From Humulus lupulus (taxonomy: Eukaryota; Streptophyta; Magnoliopsida; Rosales; Cannabaceae), in the NCBI RefSeq assembly GCF_963169125.1, contig NC_084798.1:200999481-201063480 (forward strand): a stretch of DNA of 64,000 nucleotides. The letters run 5' to 3'. The notes below the pieces were generated by a model. The model worked only from the letters and a program-made list of their open reading frames with translations, searched no databases and had not been told where the DNA came from. Position 1 is the stretch's first letter. Each line of letters begins with the position of its first letter. Below, in pieces: positions 33,741-45,289 of the stretch. A program made the position numbers and the translations under genes.

Positions 33741-34263
33741 AATATATATATATATATATAAATATATATTATATGTTATTATTGTATTTGTTGATATACT
33801 CATTATTATTATGTGTAACTGTGTACTAGTTAAAAAATAATATATATATATATATGGCAATATAAAATTAAGTAACAGTAATCTAATTAAATTACGTAAA
33901 TAATATTTTTGAGATGTACCAACATTATTTTAAAATATCATCTATAAAAAACATTACACAAATAAATCATAAAAAGGGATAACTCAGTTGAATTTGAACA
34001 TTTAATATATATAATTTTGGTATAATACGATGTTTATATTTATAAGAATATATTTTTAATAATAATATAATTATGTATATATGGTAATTACAAAAAAAAA
34101 AAAAAAAGCGATCGTTTAATAGTCAAATGTATATTTATAATTATGTAATATGTTGGTATTGTAAATATTGATAGTAGTTTTCTAATTAAATTTTATAAAG
34201 AAAAATTGAAACATAATAATTTGTGAAAAAATTTGTTTGAAAATATTATTTTATGAAAATGAT
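33741..34263. other. (TA)n runs and AT-rich DNA between LINE tail and CACTA
   Basis: (TA)n at 33741-33760 is the probable LINE tail; a second run lies at 33838-33856 and poly(A) at 34091-34107. No gene is seen. Confidence 0.6.
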
Positions 34264-34266
34264 ATT

Positions 34267-34690
34267 CACTACAAGAAAGAAGGATTGCGCCGGCAAAAAA
34301 ACCTTTACCGTCGCATTTAGTGAAACGCGCCGGCAAAAACAATGACTTTTTTCGGCATTAATTTTCGCCAGCAAAGGTTACCTTTGCCGGCGCAACCCCG
34401 AATTGCGCCGATAAAGATCTGTTGAATTTAACAAATAAAATATCATAAACTTTTGCCAGCGAATTTCACCCAACGTGCCAGCAAAAGTCAAAACGTGTAT
34501 ATTAACTTAGTGCACGTTTTCAACAAGGTAGGTGGCTAGACTTTTGCCGGCGTGTTTCGTTGCGCCGACAAAAGTCTAATTTGCGTCAGTAAAAGTTAGA
34601 CTTATTAAAATGGTGCCGTTTTGAACTAGTGTTTTAATACTGACTTTTGCCGGCACAACGAAACGCGCCGGCAAAAGTCATAGCGATTTA
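34267..34690. repeat. Left subterminal repeat region of CACTA
   Basis: Words such as GCGCCGGCAAAA occur in both orientations (34288, 34327, 34374, 34548, 34660 and others). They are the presumed transposase-binding sites of the element, as in En/Spm. Confidence 0.85.
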
Positions 34691-36588
34691 TACCAGTCGT
34701 GAGCCTTTCTTCCTCATTTTTAGAATTTTTTTCTCTCTTTCTTCTCTCTTCTCTCTAGTTTGATGTCCGACCACCCCAGCCCATAGTTCCACCGTGGTTG
34801 AGCAGCTTAGTTAGTAAATCGCTTCTCTCTCAAGGTTAGTAAATCCAAAGGCAAAAATCATAACATTTTTTGACTTTTTTCTCTCTTTCTTTCTCTCTAT
34901 CTCGGTTTGTAATTGTATTTTTTTTATTGTTCTCTCTATAAATTGGTCCACCAAAGTGTGTGCAGCTCCAATCTCTCGGTAGAACAGCTCCAATCTCTCG
35001 GTTTGTAATTGTAGTTTTTTTAGGTAATTAAATTAATATTTATTGTTTAAGAAATTTTATTCTTAAATATGTGAATGTGTGTGTACATATGTTTATTTAA
35101 TGTTAATTTTTTTAGAAAATTGATTAATTAATTGTGAACTATTAATATATAAATACGTGTGTGATATTTTGTATTATAGTTATATTTTTGTATTAAAAAA
35201 AACAAATGAATCTGTGTAGTTTTAGAAAAATGTGATTAATAATGAAAAAGGAAAAAAAGAAATATGTTTTTAGTATTTATTAAAAAATTAAAAAAAAAAC
35301 TGATTTGAGTATGTATTTTTTTAATTTTAATGCTTTATATGTATATTAAAAAAATAGATTAGATTATTATATTATATTGTATATTTGCTATATACTTTAT
35401 TTTTTTATAAAGATTATTTGTTTATAAATATTTATTCAATAAATTGTTTTGATGTTTCTGATATAAAAATATTTGATATATGTTATTAATCTTGGTTTAT
35501 GTTGTCCATGCTCTGGGAATATTCTGTATATTGCTCTAATAATATTATGTATATTTTTGTATGTAGTTTGCAGGTTTTATAAAATTTTGGAATAGTTTAA
35601 AATATAGTTGTTATGCTGCCCAAATTTTGTTAGTCTTAGGAAAATTAACATTAATTACAAAAAATATAGCCGTTAAAATTAATTTTTATTTTAATATTTT
35701 ATATGTATTTGTTTATCTTAATAAAAACTATTTTTATGTTATTTTTATAATATATGTTTTTGTATTTATTAATTTTTTTTGTAAAATTAAAAAAACAGAT
35801 TTGAATATATATATATATATTTTTTATTTTAATGCTTTATATGTATTTGTTTATTTTTGCTTGTTTGTAAATATGTTTGTAAATATGTATTTAATAATTT
35901 TTTTGTATTAATAAAAAAAATCAGTTTTGATATATGTTTTTTTCTGGCTAAATATTTTTATATATGTAAATTTATGTATTTGTTAATGTATATATATGTT
36001 TTGTATGATCTAGGAATATTCTAGTTATATATGTGTTCAATTTGTAGGTTATAAAATTTTTGGAATCGTTTGAAATTTTTAGGGTTAGTAAAATTAATAA
36101 ATGTTTAATAATTAATTAAATAAAAGTTTAAGTATAATTAAAAAATACATCAAAACATTAATTTTTAACTGTAATTTAAATAAAATAAAATTACCAATCA
36201 TAATAATTAACAATTAATTTTAACATTAATATTAGATGTTTTGTAATTGATAAAATTTTAAAATATAAGTGATTTAATAAAATATAATTAAGTGAAATAT
36301 AAATATAATAAAATTGTTATTAATTAAGTAAATAATCAAATACAAATTGAAGAATTTAATAAAAAATTACAAAATGAAATTAATGTATAATTAAATTAAT
36401 TTTAAAATAAAAGTAATAAACAAGTAAATGATTTAGAAAATTGTAATAATTAATAATTAGCTACATTTTTTTTTGTAAATATAAATAATTATTTTTGCCA
36501 GAGATAGGATATTATTATCAGTTAGTGATAATAAGGGAGACAAACGGTTTATGAAATATTTTTACTATCATTTCCCTTATTTTAATTT

Positions 36589-39260
36589 AGTTTGTTCATG
36601 AAAATCCATATCTAAATCACAACACATGCAAATATAGTTGATGTATATGTTTAGAGACGTAAATTCCTCATTAATGGAATTAACTGCTCTTACTGTATAT
36701 ATCAACAATATCTTCATGATTGTGATTTAAATATGGATTTTCATGACCAAATTAACTTTAGCCCACTTGCTCCCTAATACAGGAACAAAATTAATTACAT
36801 TCTTTTTCAATCACTGGTCTACAGTCATTAATGATAGGATGTTGGCAGATCGATAATAAAGTTATATTTTATATGTAGTTATATTAAAATTTTATATTGG
36901 TTGGTGTCAATTAGTAATTATTTATTAATTATTAATTAAATTTTTAACAATTAAATATTTATAATCTATGTGCCAATATTTTTATGATTAATGATTGTGG
37001 ACTAAGATAAAAAAAAAAGAATGTAACTAATGTTGCCCCCGTATTAGGGAGTTTGTGGGCTAAGTTAGTTTGTTCATGAAAATCCATATCTAAATCACAA
37101 AAATGCAAATATAGTTGATGTATATATTTAGAGACGTAAATTCCCCATTAATGGAATTAACTGCTCTTACTGTATATATCAACAATATCTTCATGATTGT
37201 GATTTAGATATGGATTTTCATGACCAAATTAACTTTAGCCCACTTGCTCCGTGATACAGGAACAAAATTAATTACATTATTTTTCAATTACTGGTTTGCA
37301 ATCATTAATGATAGGATGTTGACAAATAGATAATAAAATTATATTTTATATGTAGTTATATTAAAAATTTATATTGGTTGGTGTCAATTAGTAATTATTT
37401 ATTAATTATTAATTAAATTTTTAACAATTAAATCTTTATAATATATGTGCCAATATTTTTATGATTAATGATTGTGGACTAAGATAAAAAAAAAAAGAAA
37501 AAAGAATGTAACTGTTGTGTAAAATCGATACGCAAGTGCACGCAATCGTAACAAGTAATAAAGAGTAAGTGAGATCGTTCCCATGAGAACTGTATATTAA
37601 GTACCAAAACTTAATTCCTATTTCTATTTGGTTAACGATAATTGAGTCACATGAATTAACTAAAATTATAAAACAAAAATCTGAAATTAACTTCAAGAAC
37701 TGAAAATAAACAACGTTAAGAAAATTCAATGGATTAAAAACTAGGGCAATCAATTTCATCAACAATCCTCTTTAATTCTTATTAACACAAATCTTACTAT
37801 TCAATTCTTCTCTTGTGATAACAGGTCAATAATAATAACTTATATTCGTACTACGATATATAAGTCTCAATCCTATGCAAATTTTCAACATCTCTGTGAT
37901 AAATAAACATAAGATAGGCATTGAGATTAACAACCCTAAAACTACACAGACCACATAGGTACTCTCGTCCTAATATGAAATCTATGTGTATTCAATTACA
38001 GCATATTTCAATTCTCACTTCTCAGATTTCGAATTAAAATCATATATTTCATGTCAATGGTGATCAATCATTCACAAGCATTAGATTCAAATTGAATAAA
38101 TCACAAGATAAAATTGAAATCATAAAACTTGCATTAATTTAAAATAAAGGTTCAGGAAAATCCATTAACACCCTAGAAAAATATTTTGGTTCATGATCAA
38201 ATTCATAATAACCATAGAAGAAATAAAAAGCATCCAAAATACAGAAATTCAAAGTAGAAAAGAAGAAAACTGTGATGAATTCTTCTTAATCCACTTGCAT
38301 TCCTCCACAATATGCCTTTAGCCGTCTCCTAGGTTAATCTCTTCTTAAAAACGTCATTAAGAAAGCTTTTATAATCCCTAATTAATTATGGGCGAAAGGA
38401 CAAAATTGCCCTTGAAAAATGCCCTAACTTCGGCTTCCGTACGGACTGGCGCCGCGGCTCCATGTGATAGAGCCGCAGCTCTAGTGCATTTTGCGATCCG
38501 GAATTCCTCTCTGACTTCTTGCAGCATCGCAGCTCTACTTGATAGAGCCACAACTCTAGTTCAGATTTTAATAGAGCCTCAGCTCTATCTGATAGAGCTG
38601 CAGCTCTAATGCTGACTGATTTTTTTTTCTTCTCTGAAACTCTTAGGGTTGCGGCTCTAATTCCAACTTTTCACCAAATCATAAATTTGACCCCCAGTTT
38701 CGCCTAGTTTCCATTCCTTAACCCGTTTAACACCGTTTCTTCAAGAATTAAGCACTTTTCCTCCAATTTCAAGCTATTTCCTTCATAACCACACTTAATC
38801 CTGAAAACACAATAAACACCGGCATAATATCGCACAAAATCAAATAAAAGACTAAAATTGCATCTTAAAACACGCCATAAAAACATACCAAAACTAGTCC
38901 TAACAGTAACTAATGTTGTCCCTGTATTAGGGAGCTTATGGGCTAAGTTAGTTTGTTCATGAAAATCCATATCTAAATCACAACACATGCAAATATAGTT
39001 GATGTATATGTTTAGAGACGTAAATTCCCCATAGTGGAATTAACTTCTCTTACTGTATATATCAACAATATCTTCATGATTGTGATTTAGATATGGATTT
39101 TCATGACCAAATTAACTTTAGCCCACTTGCTCTCTGATACAGGAACAAAATTAATTACATTCTTTTTCAATCACAGGTCTGCAGTCATTAATAATAGGAT
39201 GTTGGCAGATAGATAATAAAGTTATATTTTATATGTTGTTATATTAAAAATTTATAAGTT
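36589..39260. repeat. Three tandem fold-back units (period about 480 bp) in the CACTA element
   Basis: AGTTTGTTCATGAAAATCCA starts at 36589, 37067 and 38950. With the nested LTR and one TSD removed, the spacings are 478 and 485. Each unit contains its own reverse complement about 100 bases on (TGGATTTTCATGACCAAATT), and inner arms GTTGATGTATAT/ATATATCAAC. So each unit can form a hairpin of roughly 150 bp. No coding function is seen. Confidence 0.88.
37513..38905. mobile_element. Solo LTR nested in the CACTA element (1393 bp)
   Basis: Starts TGTTGTGTAAAATCGATACG and ends AGTCCTAACA, with a perfect TSD gtaac (37508-37512 and 38906-38910). It splits the boundary between the second and third fold-back units. 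It contains several AGAGCCGCAGCTCTA-type words at about 38450-38660. Sense orientation and lineage are undecided. Confidence 0.9.
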
Positions 39261-39318
39261 AGGTTTTCAAATAATGTTATATTGGAATTCGAGATACGTA
39301 ATTTTTATTGTGTAGACT

Positions 39319-39791
39319 GAGATGACCGAGCATCGAGCATCGCAGAGTTCGACCCCTGTATCATCTGCTACTTCTTGTGTCGGCGATAATGTCGACGGTC
39401 AATTCCCACCTGATATGGATATTGTCACGGATGTCCTTGGACCCCACTCACGTTATAAGAAAGGGTTTGGGGGTTACCTAGGTTGAAGGCAATTGGCACA
39501 AAGAGGGCAACATCTTCGTCAACTTCTCAAATGTCCGGGCAATTGCCACCTGAAGTGGACACCATTTTTCAGCAAACTCGGGACATTATGCTGGAAAATC
39601 AGAACCTAAAGAAGTATACGACTAAACTTCAGAGTCGTCAATGGCATCAAGATGTACTGCTCAGTGCTTTGTTGAAGCAGGTTGGTGTATTGGCTCCTGG
39701 TTTTACTCTCGACTTACCAGAACAGGATCCAGACGATGACAATGATGCTCATGGGGGCGGGGATGATGAGGAGGGCAATACACATTTGTAG
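39319..39791 (+). pseudogene. 3' end of a CACTA TNPA-like gene (transposase_24 type)
   Basis: A first block from about 39319 reads MTEHRASQSSTPVSS and later DVLGPHSRYKKGFGGYLG. After a frame change near 39480 it continues KAIGTKRATSSSTSQMSG, then DTIFQQTRDIMLENQNLKKY (short coiled coil) and ends DPDDDNDAHGGGDDEEGN. The VLG..S.Y..G.G..L motif followed by a coiled coil and an acidic tail is the usual C-terminal end of plant CACTA accessory proteins that bind subterminal repeats. The upstream exons are missing. Confidence 0.65.
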
Positions 39792-40034
39792 AACTTTTTT
39801 ATTTATTTATTTAAAGTTTAATTTATTAGAGATTTAATTTACTAAACTACTTTTATATTTTCATGTTTGGTGGAGACAATAAATATTAATAGTTATAATT
39901 TTTTTTATTTATTTATAAAATTTCAATTTTTATTTTATTTCTAATTAAATAATTGTTAATATATTAAAATCGAAATTTATTAATTAATATTAATATATTG
40001 AAAACAAAATTAATAATATTATCAAAAAATTTAT

Positions 40035-40482
40035 TTAAAAAATACTTTTACCGACGAAAAATTACGTCGGCAAAAGTCTCAACCTTTACCGGCGCAAAAT
40101 TGTGTCACTACAGATATCCACCTTTGCCGACGCAAAAACGCGCCACTAAAAGATATATCTTTTGCCGGCGCAATTTTGCTCTACTAAAATAATCATCTTT
40201 GCCCGCGCAATTTTGCACTGCTAAAAGTGTTTTCCACAATCCCGTAACAAAAATTTTCGTCGATGCATCCTTATATTTCCCAGTGCATTTTTCGTCGCTA
40301 AAAGATACAATTGCTGGCACAGTCCATTTTGCGTCGGCAAAAGTCACATTATCGACGGGGGTACGTCATCGCTTTTTGCTGACGCAAAAGTGCGTCGGGA
40401 AAGGTCGTAAGGCTTTTACCGGCGGAAAACGTGACTTTTGCCGGGGCAAAATTGCGCGGCAAAAGTGACATTTTTTGTAGTG
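40035..40482. repeat. Right subterminal repeat region of CACTA
   Basis: A series of TTTGCCGGCGCAA and TGCGTCGGCAAAAG variants in both orientations, matching the left side. Several CG sites have decayed to TG or CA. Confidence 0.85.
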
Positions 40483-40485
40483 ATT

Positions 40486-40704
40486 GTACAAGTAACTTTA
40501 TTTAGGAAATCCTATATTTTTGTAAGTATAATTTCTTATCAAAAAGTTATTATTATTATTATGTAATTTAATCAGAAAGAAATAATAAAATGATTAAATA
40601 AAGGGAATATACTTAGTTGGTACCCTGTGTTTTATTGAAATACAATTTTAGTACCTTCTAATATGAAAAATACTCATAAAGTACCTGGTATTTGTAAAAT
40701 AAGT
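40486..40704. other. AT-rich DNA with one arm of a TIR-like repeat
   Basis: The stretch 40606-40704 contains GGGAATATACTTAGTTGGTA and repeated AGTACC words like those of MULE arms. A matching opposite arm was not found on the other side of the LTR at 40705-42480. Confidence 0.4.
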
Positions 40705-42480
40705 TGTTGACAGCGGAAACTCATCAACGAAATATGGATGAAAACTCAAAAAACTAATCAGAACTTAATGAACGCAAAAATACTTGTAGAAATATGAAGG
40801 AAAATTGCAAGTGAATAATAGAAGAAAAATTCGTATATGGCTCTTAGAATAGCCTAATCTTACAAAAAAAAATTCCCCCTCAGATGGAGAGGAGGAGATC
40901 CATTTATAGTGGGGCTCTAATGACCCTTGATACATTGTGGTCGCAGGGGACAAGATTGCACGTATGTACATTGCCAGGGTCGTGGCATAGGTCATTGTGG
41001 AGCAGAGGGTTGTGATGTCGGCTCCAGTACATGGTCAGAGTCTGTGGGAGCACCTACACTTTAATGCTCGAACGTGCCTCCACTACTTGCTTAGTACGAG
41101 TGTCAGAGATTGACTGGTGAGGACCACATCAGGTACCTTACTCGTGCGACCACTACCTGTCTGGCGTGTACATCGTGTTCGTACTCTAACTCCTCTTGGT
41201 TTTTAAATGCACTATGTACCTTTTCTGACTTCATACCGAATCGTTGTGAGGCGTTACCTATCCTTCCTTTAATGTGTGTTAAAGAGGTCCTCAACTTTAC
41301 ATCCCGTACGTGAGACCCACAGGGAGAGAGGTGCCCCGTTAGAGGCGCTTATCTCAGGGAGAGAGATAAGGCCTCTTCAACAAGGCCTGTTATGTATGCG
41401 ATAAGACTTGATGCCCATGCGTGAGTCGATGGTCTCACTTCGCGAGACCAATGCCCCACGTTCCCCATGTGCGAGGCGCAGGCACGAGGGGTCGCGAGAC
41501 CGTCGAAGCGAGGAAGGGTTGCTTGGAGGTCGTGAGACGCATGATTGGGCGAGGTGAGGTGTGCCTCGCTGCTCGAGGCCCTTCTCGCGGCATGGACCCA
41601 GGTCCGTGAGGCGCAAGCGCGAGGGGCCATGAGACCATCAAGGCGAGGCTGGGTTGCTTGGGGGCCGCGAGACACATGCTTGGGCGAGGCGAGGTGTGCC
41701 TCGCTGCATGGACCCAAGTGCGCGAGGCTCCTTGGCGAGGTCGTGCCTTGCGAGACGGTGGTGGCGCAAGGCACCTTGGCGCGGTCGTGCTTCGCGAGAC
41801 GGTGGTGGTGCGAGACACCTTGGCGCGGTCGTGCTTCGCAAGACAGTGGTGGCGCGAGGCGCCTTAGCGATGCTGTGCTTCGCGAGATAGTGGTGGCACG
41901 AGGTGCCTTGGCGAGGTCGTGCCTCACGAGACGGTGGTGGTGTGAGGCGCTATGGCAAGGCCGTGCCTCACGAGACGGTGGTGGTGCAAGGCGCCTTTGC
42001 AAGGTCGTGCCTCACGAGACGATGGTGGTGCGAGGAACCTTGGTGCGGCTGTGCTTCGTGAGACGGTGGTAGCGCGAGACACCTTGGCGCGGCCGTGATT
42101 CGCGAGACGGTGGTGGTGCGAGGCGCCTTGGCAAGGTCGTGCTTCGCGAGACGCTAGTGGCGCGAGATGCCTTGGCGAGGGCGTGCCTCACGGGACGCTT
42201 AGGGACGAGGCCGAGCCTCGCGAGACGCCTAGGGGCGAGGTGGTCTATTGCTAGAAAGGCATATCCGCCTCCTTGGGACCCTCAATGTGAGACGTGCCGT
42301 TAATTTTGAGGGGTGATCCTACCTGAGCCTGTGCATGAAGCAAGGCTCTATAAGAGGGGCACATGCCTTAAGAGGCCTTTGGTGCAGGGTGCAAGGCCGG
42401 CCTTGGCTACTCGCCTTCCAAGGCTTTACCTTGAGGTTCACGAGTCGGGGTCTTGTGCGACTAAAATTCCGATATCCACA
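40705..42480 (-). mobile_element. Solo LTR with internal GC-rich minisatellite (1776 bp)
   Basis: Bounded by TGTTGACAGCGG and GATATCCACA, with a perfect TSD taagt (40700-40704 and 42481-42485). The TGTTGAC end and a minus-strand TATAAATG at about 40899-40906 resemble the Tat-type LTRs at 13998, 46562 and 56749, so the sense is probably minus. 41340-42450 is strikingly GC-rich compared with the surroundings. The several overlapping reading frames there are by-products of the repeat and are not regarded as genes. Confidence 0.88.
41731..42240. repeat. 44-bp minisatellite, ten full units plus a degenerate one
   Basis: Units start at 41731, 41775, 41819, 41863, 41907, 41951, 41995, 42039, 42083, 42127 and 42171, always exactly 44 bases apart. 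The consensus begins CTTGGCGAGGTCGTGC and contains GCGAGACGGTGGTGG. The eleventh unit loses the pattern near 42205. Confidence 0.93.
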
Positions 42481-42485
42481 TAAGT

Positions 42486-44270
42486 AAAAAATAGTACTTT
42501 ATGATCATTAATTTTTTCATAATACCTCAAATACCCTTAATTATAAATTCTTAAGTAATAAATATTTATATGAATAAAAAATTATATTTTAAAATTACAC
42601 AAATAATTTAAAATATATTTGTTATTGATAAAAAATTCATAGAAAATTAAAAAAAAAAAAACTTTTTTTCCCACTCTCTTCCTCTCAACTCTCAAGTCAA
42701 CAACCCAACTTCTTCTTTTTCTTCCCTCCATCAACTATCATCTCCACCCTCCAATAGGTAGGGAGGGGAGAAAGTCCAACCAATCAATTAAAAACCCCAC
42801 CACCCCACGCTATAATGATGAAACATGGCCATAAATTTCAAGAAGTTGTGTACTTTTGTCAATATCTTACAATTTGGTTCAAAGTCGTCACGTAAGAAAA
42901 TGATGACCACAACCAAATAATACATATCCCAACTGTCAAGCAACACTCTGCACTCTTTCTTATTTTCCAACAAATTCTAAGAAAGTAGCTAAGGTATTGC
43001 TAGCTATTATAACGTTCGGATACTATTTCGTCTCAATTTAAACAACTTGTTCCCAAACTTAATATATAGTAATGCAGTTGCATCGAATAATCAGTTAAAA
43101 TATAGGATTATTAGTAAGATAGAGTTAGATTAATTATACAAATTTTCTCACATGTTTTTGTTATAGAATTAGATAACGTACGTATTTACTAATCTAATCA
43201 CCAAATCAATACATCTAAAATAAAATAATTTAGAATCGATACATAAAATTAAGACAGTTTGATCCATACATGATGATTAACTCACAATTTTTTATTTATT
43301 TATTATTTCATATATAATCCAATTTAATGCTATCTTATCCCAACCACCAATAATTTTTTTTTTATTTCTATTAAGTTAATTTCTGTCCAATCCAAATTGA
43401 TTTGATGATGGCAAAGAAAAGATCTCCCAATAACTTGCAAAAAAATATATCTACTATAAATAGCTTATATCTTTAAATTTCAAACAAATTACACTAAAAA
43501 AGACTTTGTATCTAACTGGGAAAGAGTTAAGGATAGAAGAGTTGATGAGGATAGAATTTTGTAGAAAGTTTCAGTATGTACAGCAAATAAAACAAAATAA
43601 GTTAAGCTAACCATGTGAGCCAATAAAGTGTAGAGAAAAGATCACAACAAGAGTATATATGTACAAAAATAATTATGTTGAAAGCTTGATATTAATTAAC
43701 TGTCCTTTTCAAATAAATCGTATTATTTGTAAATATTAGCTAATAGATCCCCCTATTACAAACCTTTTCCTATTTTTAGTTTGACTTCCTTATGTTTTGT
43801 CCCTTATATGTAAGGGTAATTATAATATATATATATATATATTGTACTACAGGTGTTCTTATACATTATATATAACATTAAATTAATATATATCATCATA
43901 TCATACTTGACATCTTCCAATTCTTTTTGCTAACTAAAATCCAAAATTAAGATGCATATTATTTGTTAACTTAATTATTGGCCTGCATTTCTTTTTATGT
44001 TTCTTAATTATAAGGTAAGACAAGTATAACAAACACTATTCACACCCAATAACTAAACTACATTCATTCAATCTGCCCCAAAAGACAGCTAAATTAGGTA
44101 CAAACAATTTTCAATAAATATATATACAATTCAAAACAACAAACGGAAAAATAATATGAAAAAATAAAATAATATTCAATCTTAAATAATATAATTCAAG
44201 ACTATAATCACTACTGATTTGGATCTGTTGTAACATAACATGAACATGAACACATGAATGAATGAATATT
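42486..44270. other. Low-copy-looking AT-rich DNA downstream of the host-like gene
   Basis: No ORF, LTR, TIR or RNA gene was recognised. A pyrimidine-rich tract lies at 42664-42730 and (TA)n at about 43824-43842. Its right end is the 3' flank of the minus-strand gene at 44275-44604. Confidence 0.5.
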
Positions 44271-44274
44271 GAAA

Positions 44275-44604
44275 CTAGAACAAAACGACACCAAGGAAAA
44301 GAGTCAAAGACAAAAAGGCATGAAAAAAAGTTTGTCGTTTTTCAATGGCCGGCGACGACGATGTTCTGCCGCCTCGAGTAGAACCTCCGGCCGCCACAGC
44401 CCCAGCACCTCTAGTGCCGCCGCCACCGCCAACTCTCTTTCGAACGTAATTCTGAAGCTTTTGAGCTTCAGGTAATGATCTTCTATGATGATGATGATGA
44501 GGTTGAGGTTGATCTTGGTGATCAGCTGAAGTAGTTGGAAGGGATTGAGATAGTAGTAATAGTATTAAGAGAATAAATATCGAAAAATAGACAAAACGTT
44601 TCAT
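44275..44604 (-). CDS. Small secreted or membrane-tail protein, 109 aa, function unknown
   Basis: This is the one ORF in the window that looks like an ordinary host gene. Residues 1-27 form a strong signal peptide (MKRFVYFSIFILLILLLLSQ) with a likely cleavage region after TTSA. Residues 28-42 are Gln/Pro/His-rich, with a run of five His. A basic segment follows (RRSLPEAQKLQNYVRKRV), then Gly/Ala-rich sequence. The last 15-17 residues (FFHAFLSLTLFLGVVLF) are hydrophobic, like a C-terminal anchor or GPI signal. No stop or frameshift interrupts it, and ATG context and promoter elements are plausible. I do not recognise the family. The mature part could be a small peptide-type ligand or a GPI-linked protein. 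A spurious ORF is possible but unlikely given both hydrophobic ends. Confidence 0.6.
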   Translation of the reverse strand: MKRFVYFSIFILLILLLLSQSLPTTSADHQDQPQPHHHHHRRSLPEAQKLQNYVRKRVGGGGGTRGAGAVAAGGSTRGGRTSSSPAIEKRQTFFHAFLSLTLFLGVVLF

Positions 44605-44712
44605 CTTATAATTATTGATACTCTAATTAGTACAGAGAGATCGATCAGATCGAAATAATGGAATTGTAGCTAAGAAAGGTTTTTTCTGGTTACATGATTT
44701 TGTGTGATGATG

Positions 44713-44720
44713 TATTTATA
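44713..44720 (-). promoter_or_regulatory. Candidate TATA box of the 109-aa gene
   Basis: The minus strand reads TATAAATA about 110 bases before the start codon at 44604, a normal distance for a plant core promoter with a short leader. Confidence 0.5.
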
Positions 44721-44799
44721 ATAAGAAAATAATTAAATGATCAATGATGTAGAGTGTGCAATATGGACACGTTCATCTATGGTCCAATAATGTTCATTG

Positions 44800-45289
44800 A
44801 TGATATGGACTTAAAATAGTATTTTAAATATAATATCTATATGTGATTTTGAATTATATAGATAGGTATGAGATTTTTTTTGTCTAACCGCACATTGAAT
44901 TTTTAAAACGAGTTTGATTTGGCTTGAATTGTTAAAAGAAGAGTCAAATAAAAAATCTGCATTTATATTTATCTATACAATTAAAAATTCTATTAGTTAG
45001 ATAACTTGACTCTGCCCACCATGAATGAGTGCTTTTGCGCGTTGGTCAAACCTTTTAAGAATTTATTAATAATAATAATAATAATAAAAAAGTAAACTAT
45101 ATTTAATATTATCCCTTTATTATTAAAATAAAATCACCATCGCCAAAATTGATTTTTTCATAATAATGTTAAGTTAATGGTAACTCTAACAAGTTATAAT
45201 AAAATTTAGTGTCATATCTCCTCAATATAAAATATAAAAAAGTGTATAAATAACATAAATATTTCAAATATTTAATGGAATATACTTTT
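44800..45289. other. AT-rich upstream DNA
   Basis: No gene was recognised. (AAT)n-type run at 45066-45086. Confidence 0.5.

Larger units (their letters stand above)
18730..33770 (+). mobile_element. Split LINE (plant L1-type) with RNase H, interrupted by two large insertions
   Basis: The LINE runs from about 18730 through ORF1 and ORF2 to a TA-rich tail at about 33741-33770. It is interrupted by a solo LTR (19232-20655) and by a TGTAAC-family element (24795-33021), the latter with a perfect TSD, cactg. Domains present in order: DUF4283, CCHC knuckle, reverse transcriptase, zf-RVT, RNase H. The APE-type endonuclease expected between the knuckle and the RT is missing. The 5' boundary is approximate. 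Stops and frameshifts make it inactive. Confidence 0.85.
34267..40482 (+). mobile_element. Non-autonomous CACTA (En/Spm) element, 6216 bp
   Basis: The ends are CACTACAAGAAAG and the reverse complement of TTTTTTGTAGTG, with a 3-bp TSD att (34264-34266 and 40483-40485). Both subterminal regions carry many copies of a GCGCCGGCAAAAG-like word. The interior is AT-rich and contains three tandem fold-back units, a solo LTR and the 3' end of a TNPA-like gene. No TNP2-type DDE transposase was found, so the element depends on another copy. 34690-36500 has no supported ORF and holds diverged AT-rich duplications. Confidence 0.93.

Noticed and set aside
35627..35911. 94-codon Phe/Tyr/Ile-rich frame.
   Set aside because: Low-complexity AT-rich interior of the CACTA element. 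The composition explains the open frame.
34267..40482. GCGCCGGCAAAAG repeats considered as a CRISPR-like array.
   Set aside because: Repeats are in both orientations, irregularly spaced and confined to both ends of a CACTA element with a 3-bp TSD. They are subterminal transposase sites.
41349..42072. Several overlapping long reading frames on both strands (up to 217 codons) rich in Arg/Ala/His.
   Set aside because: They arise from a 44-bp GC-rich minisatellite in an LTR. The unit is not a multiple of three, and all frames look equally repetitive.
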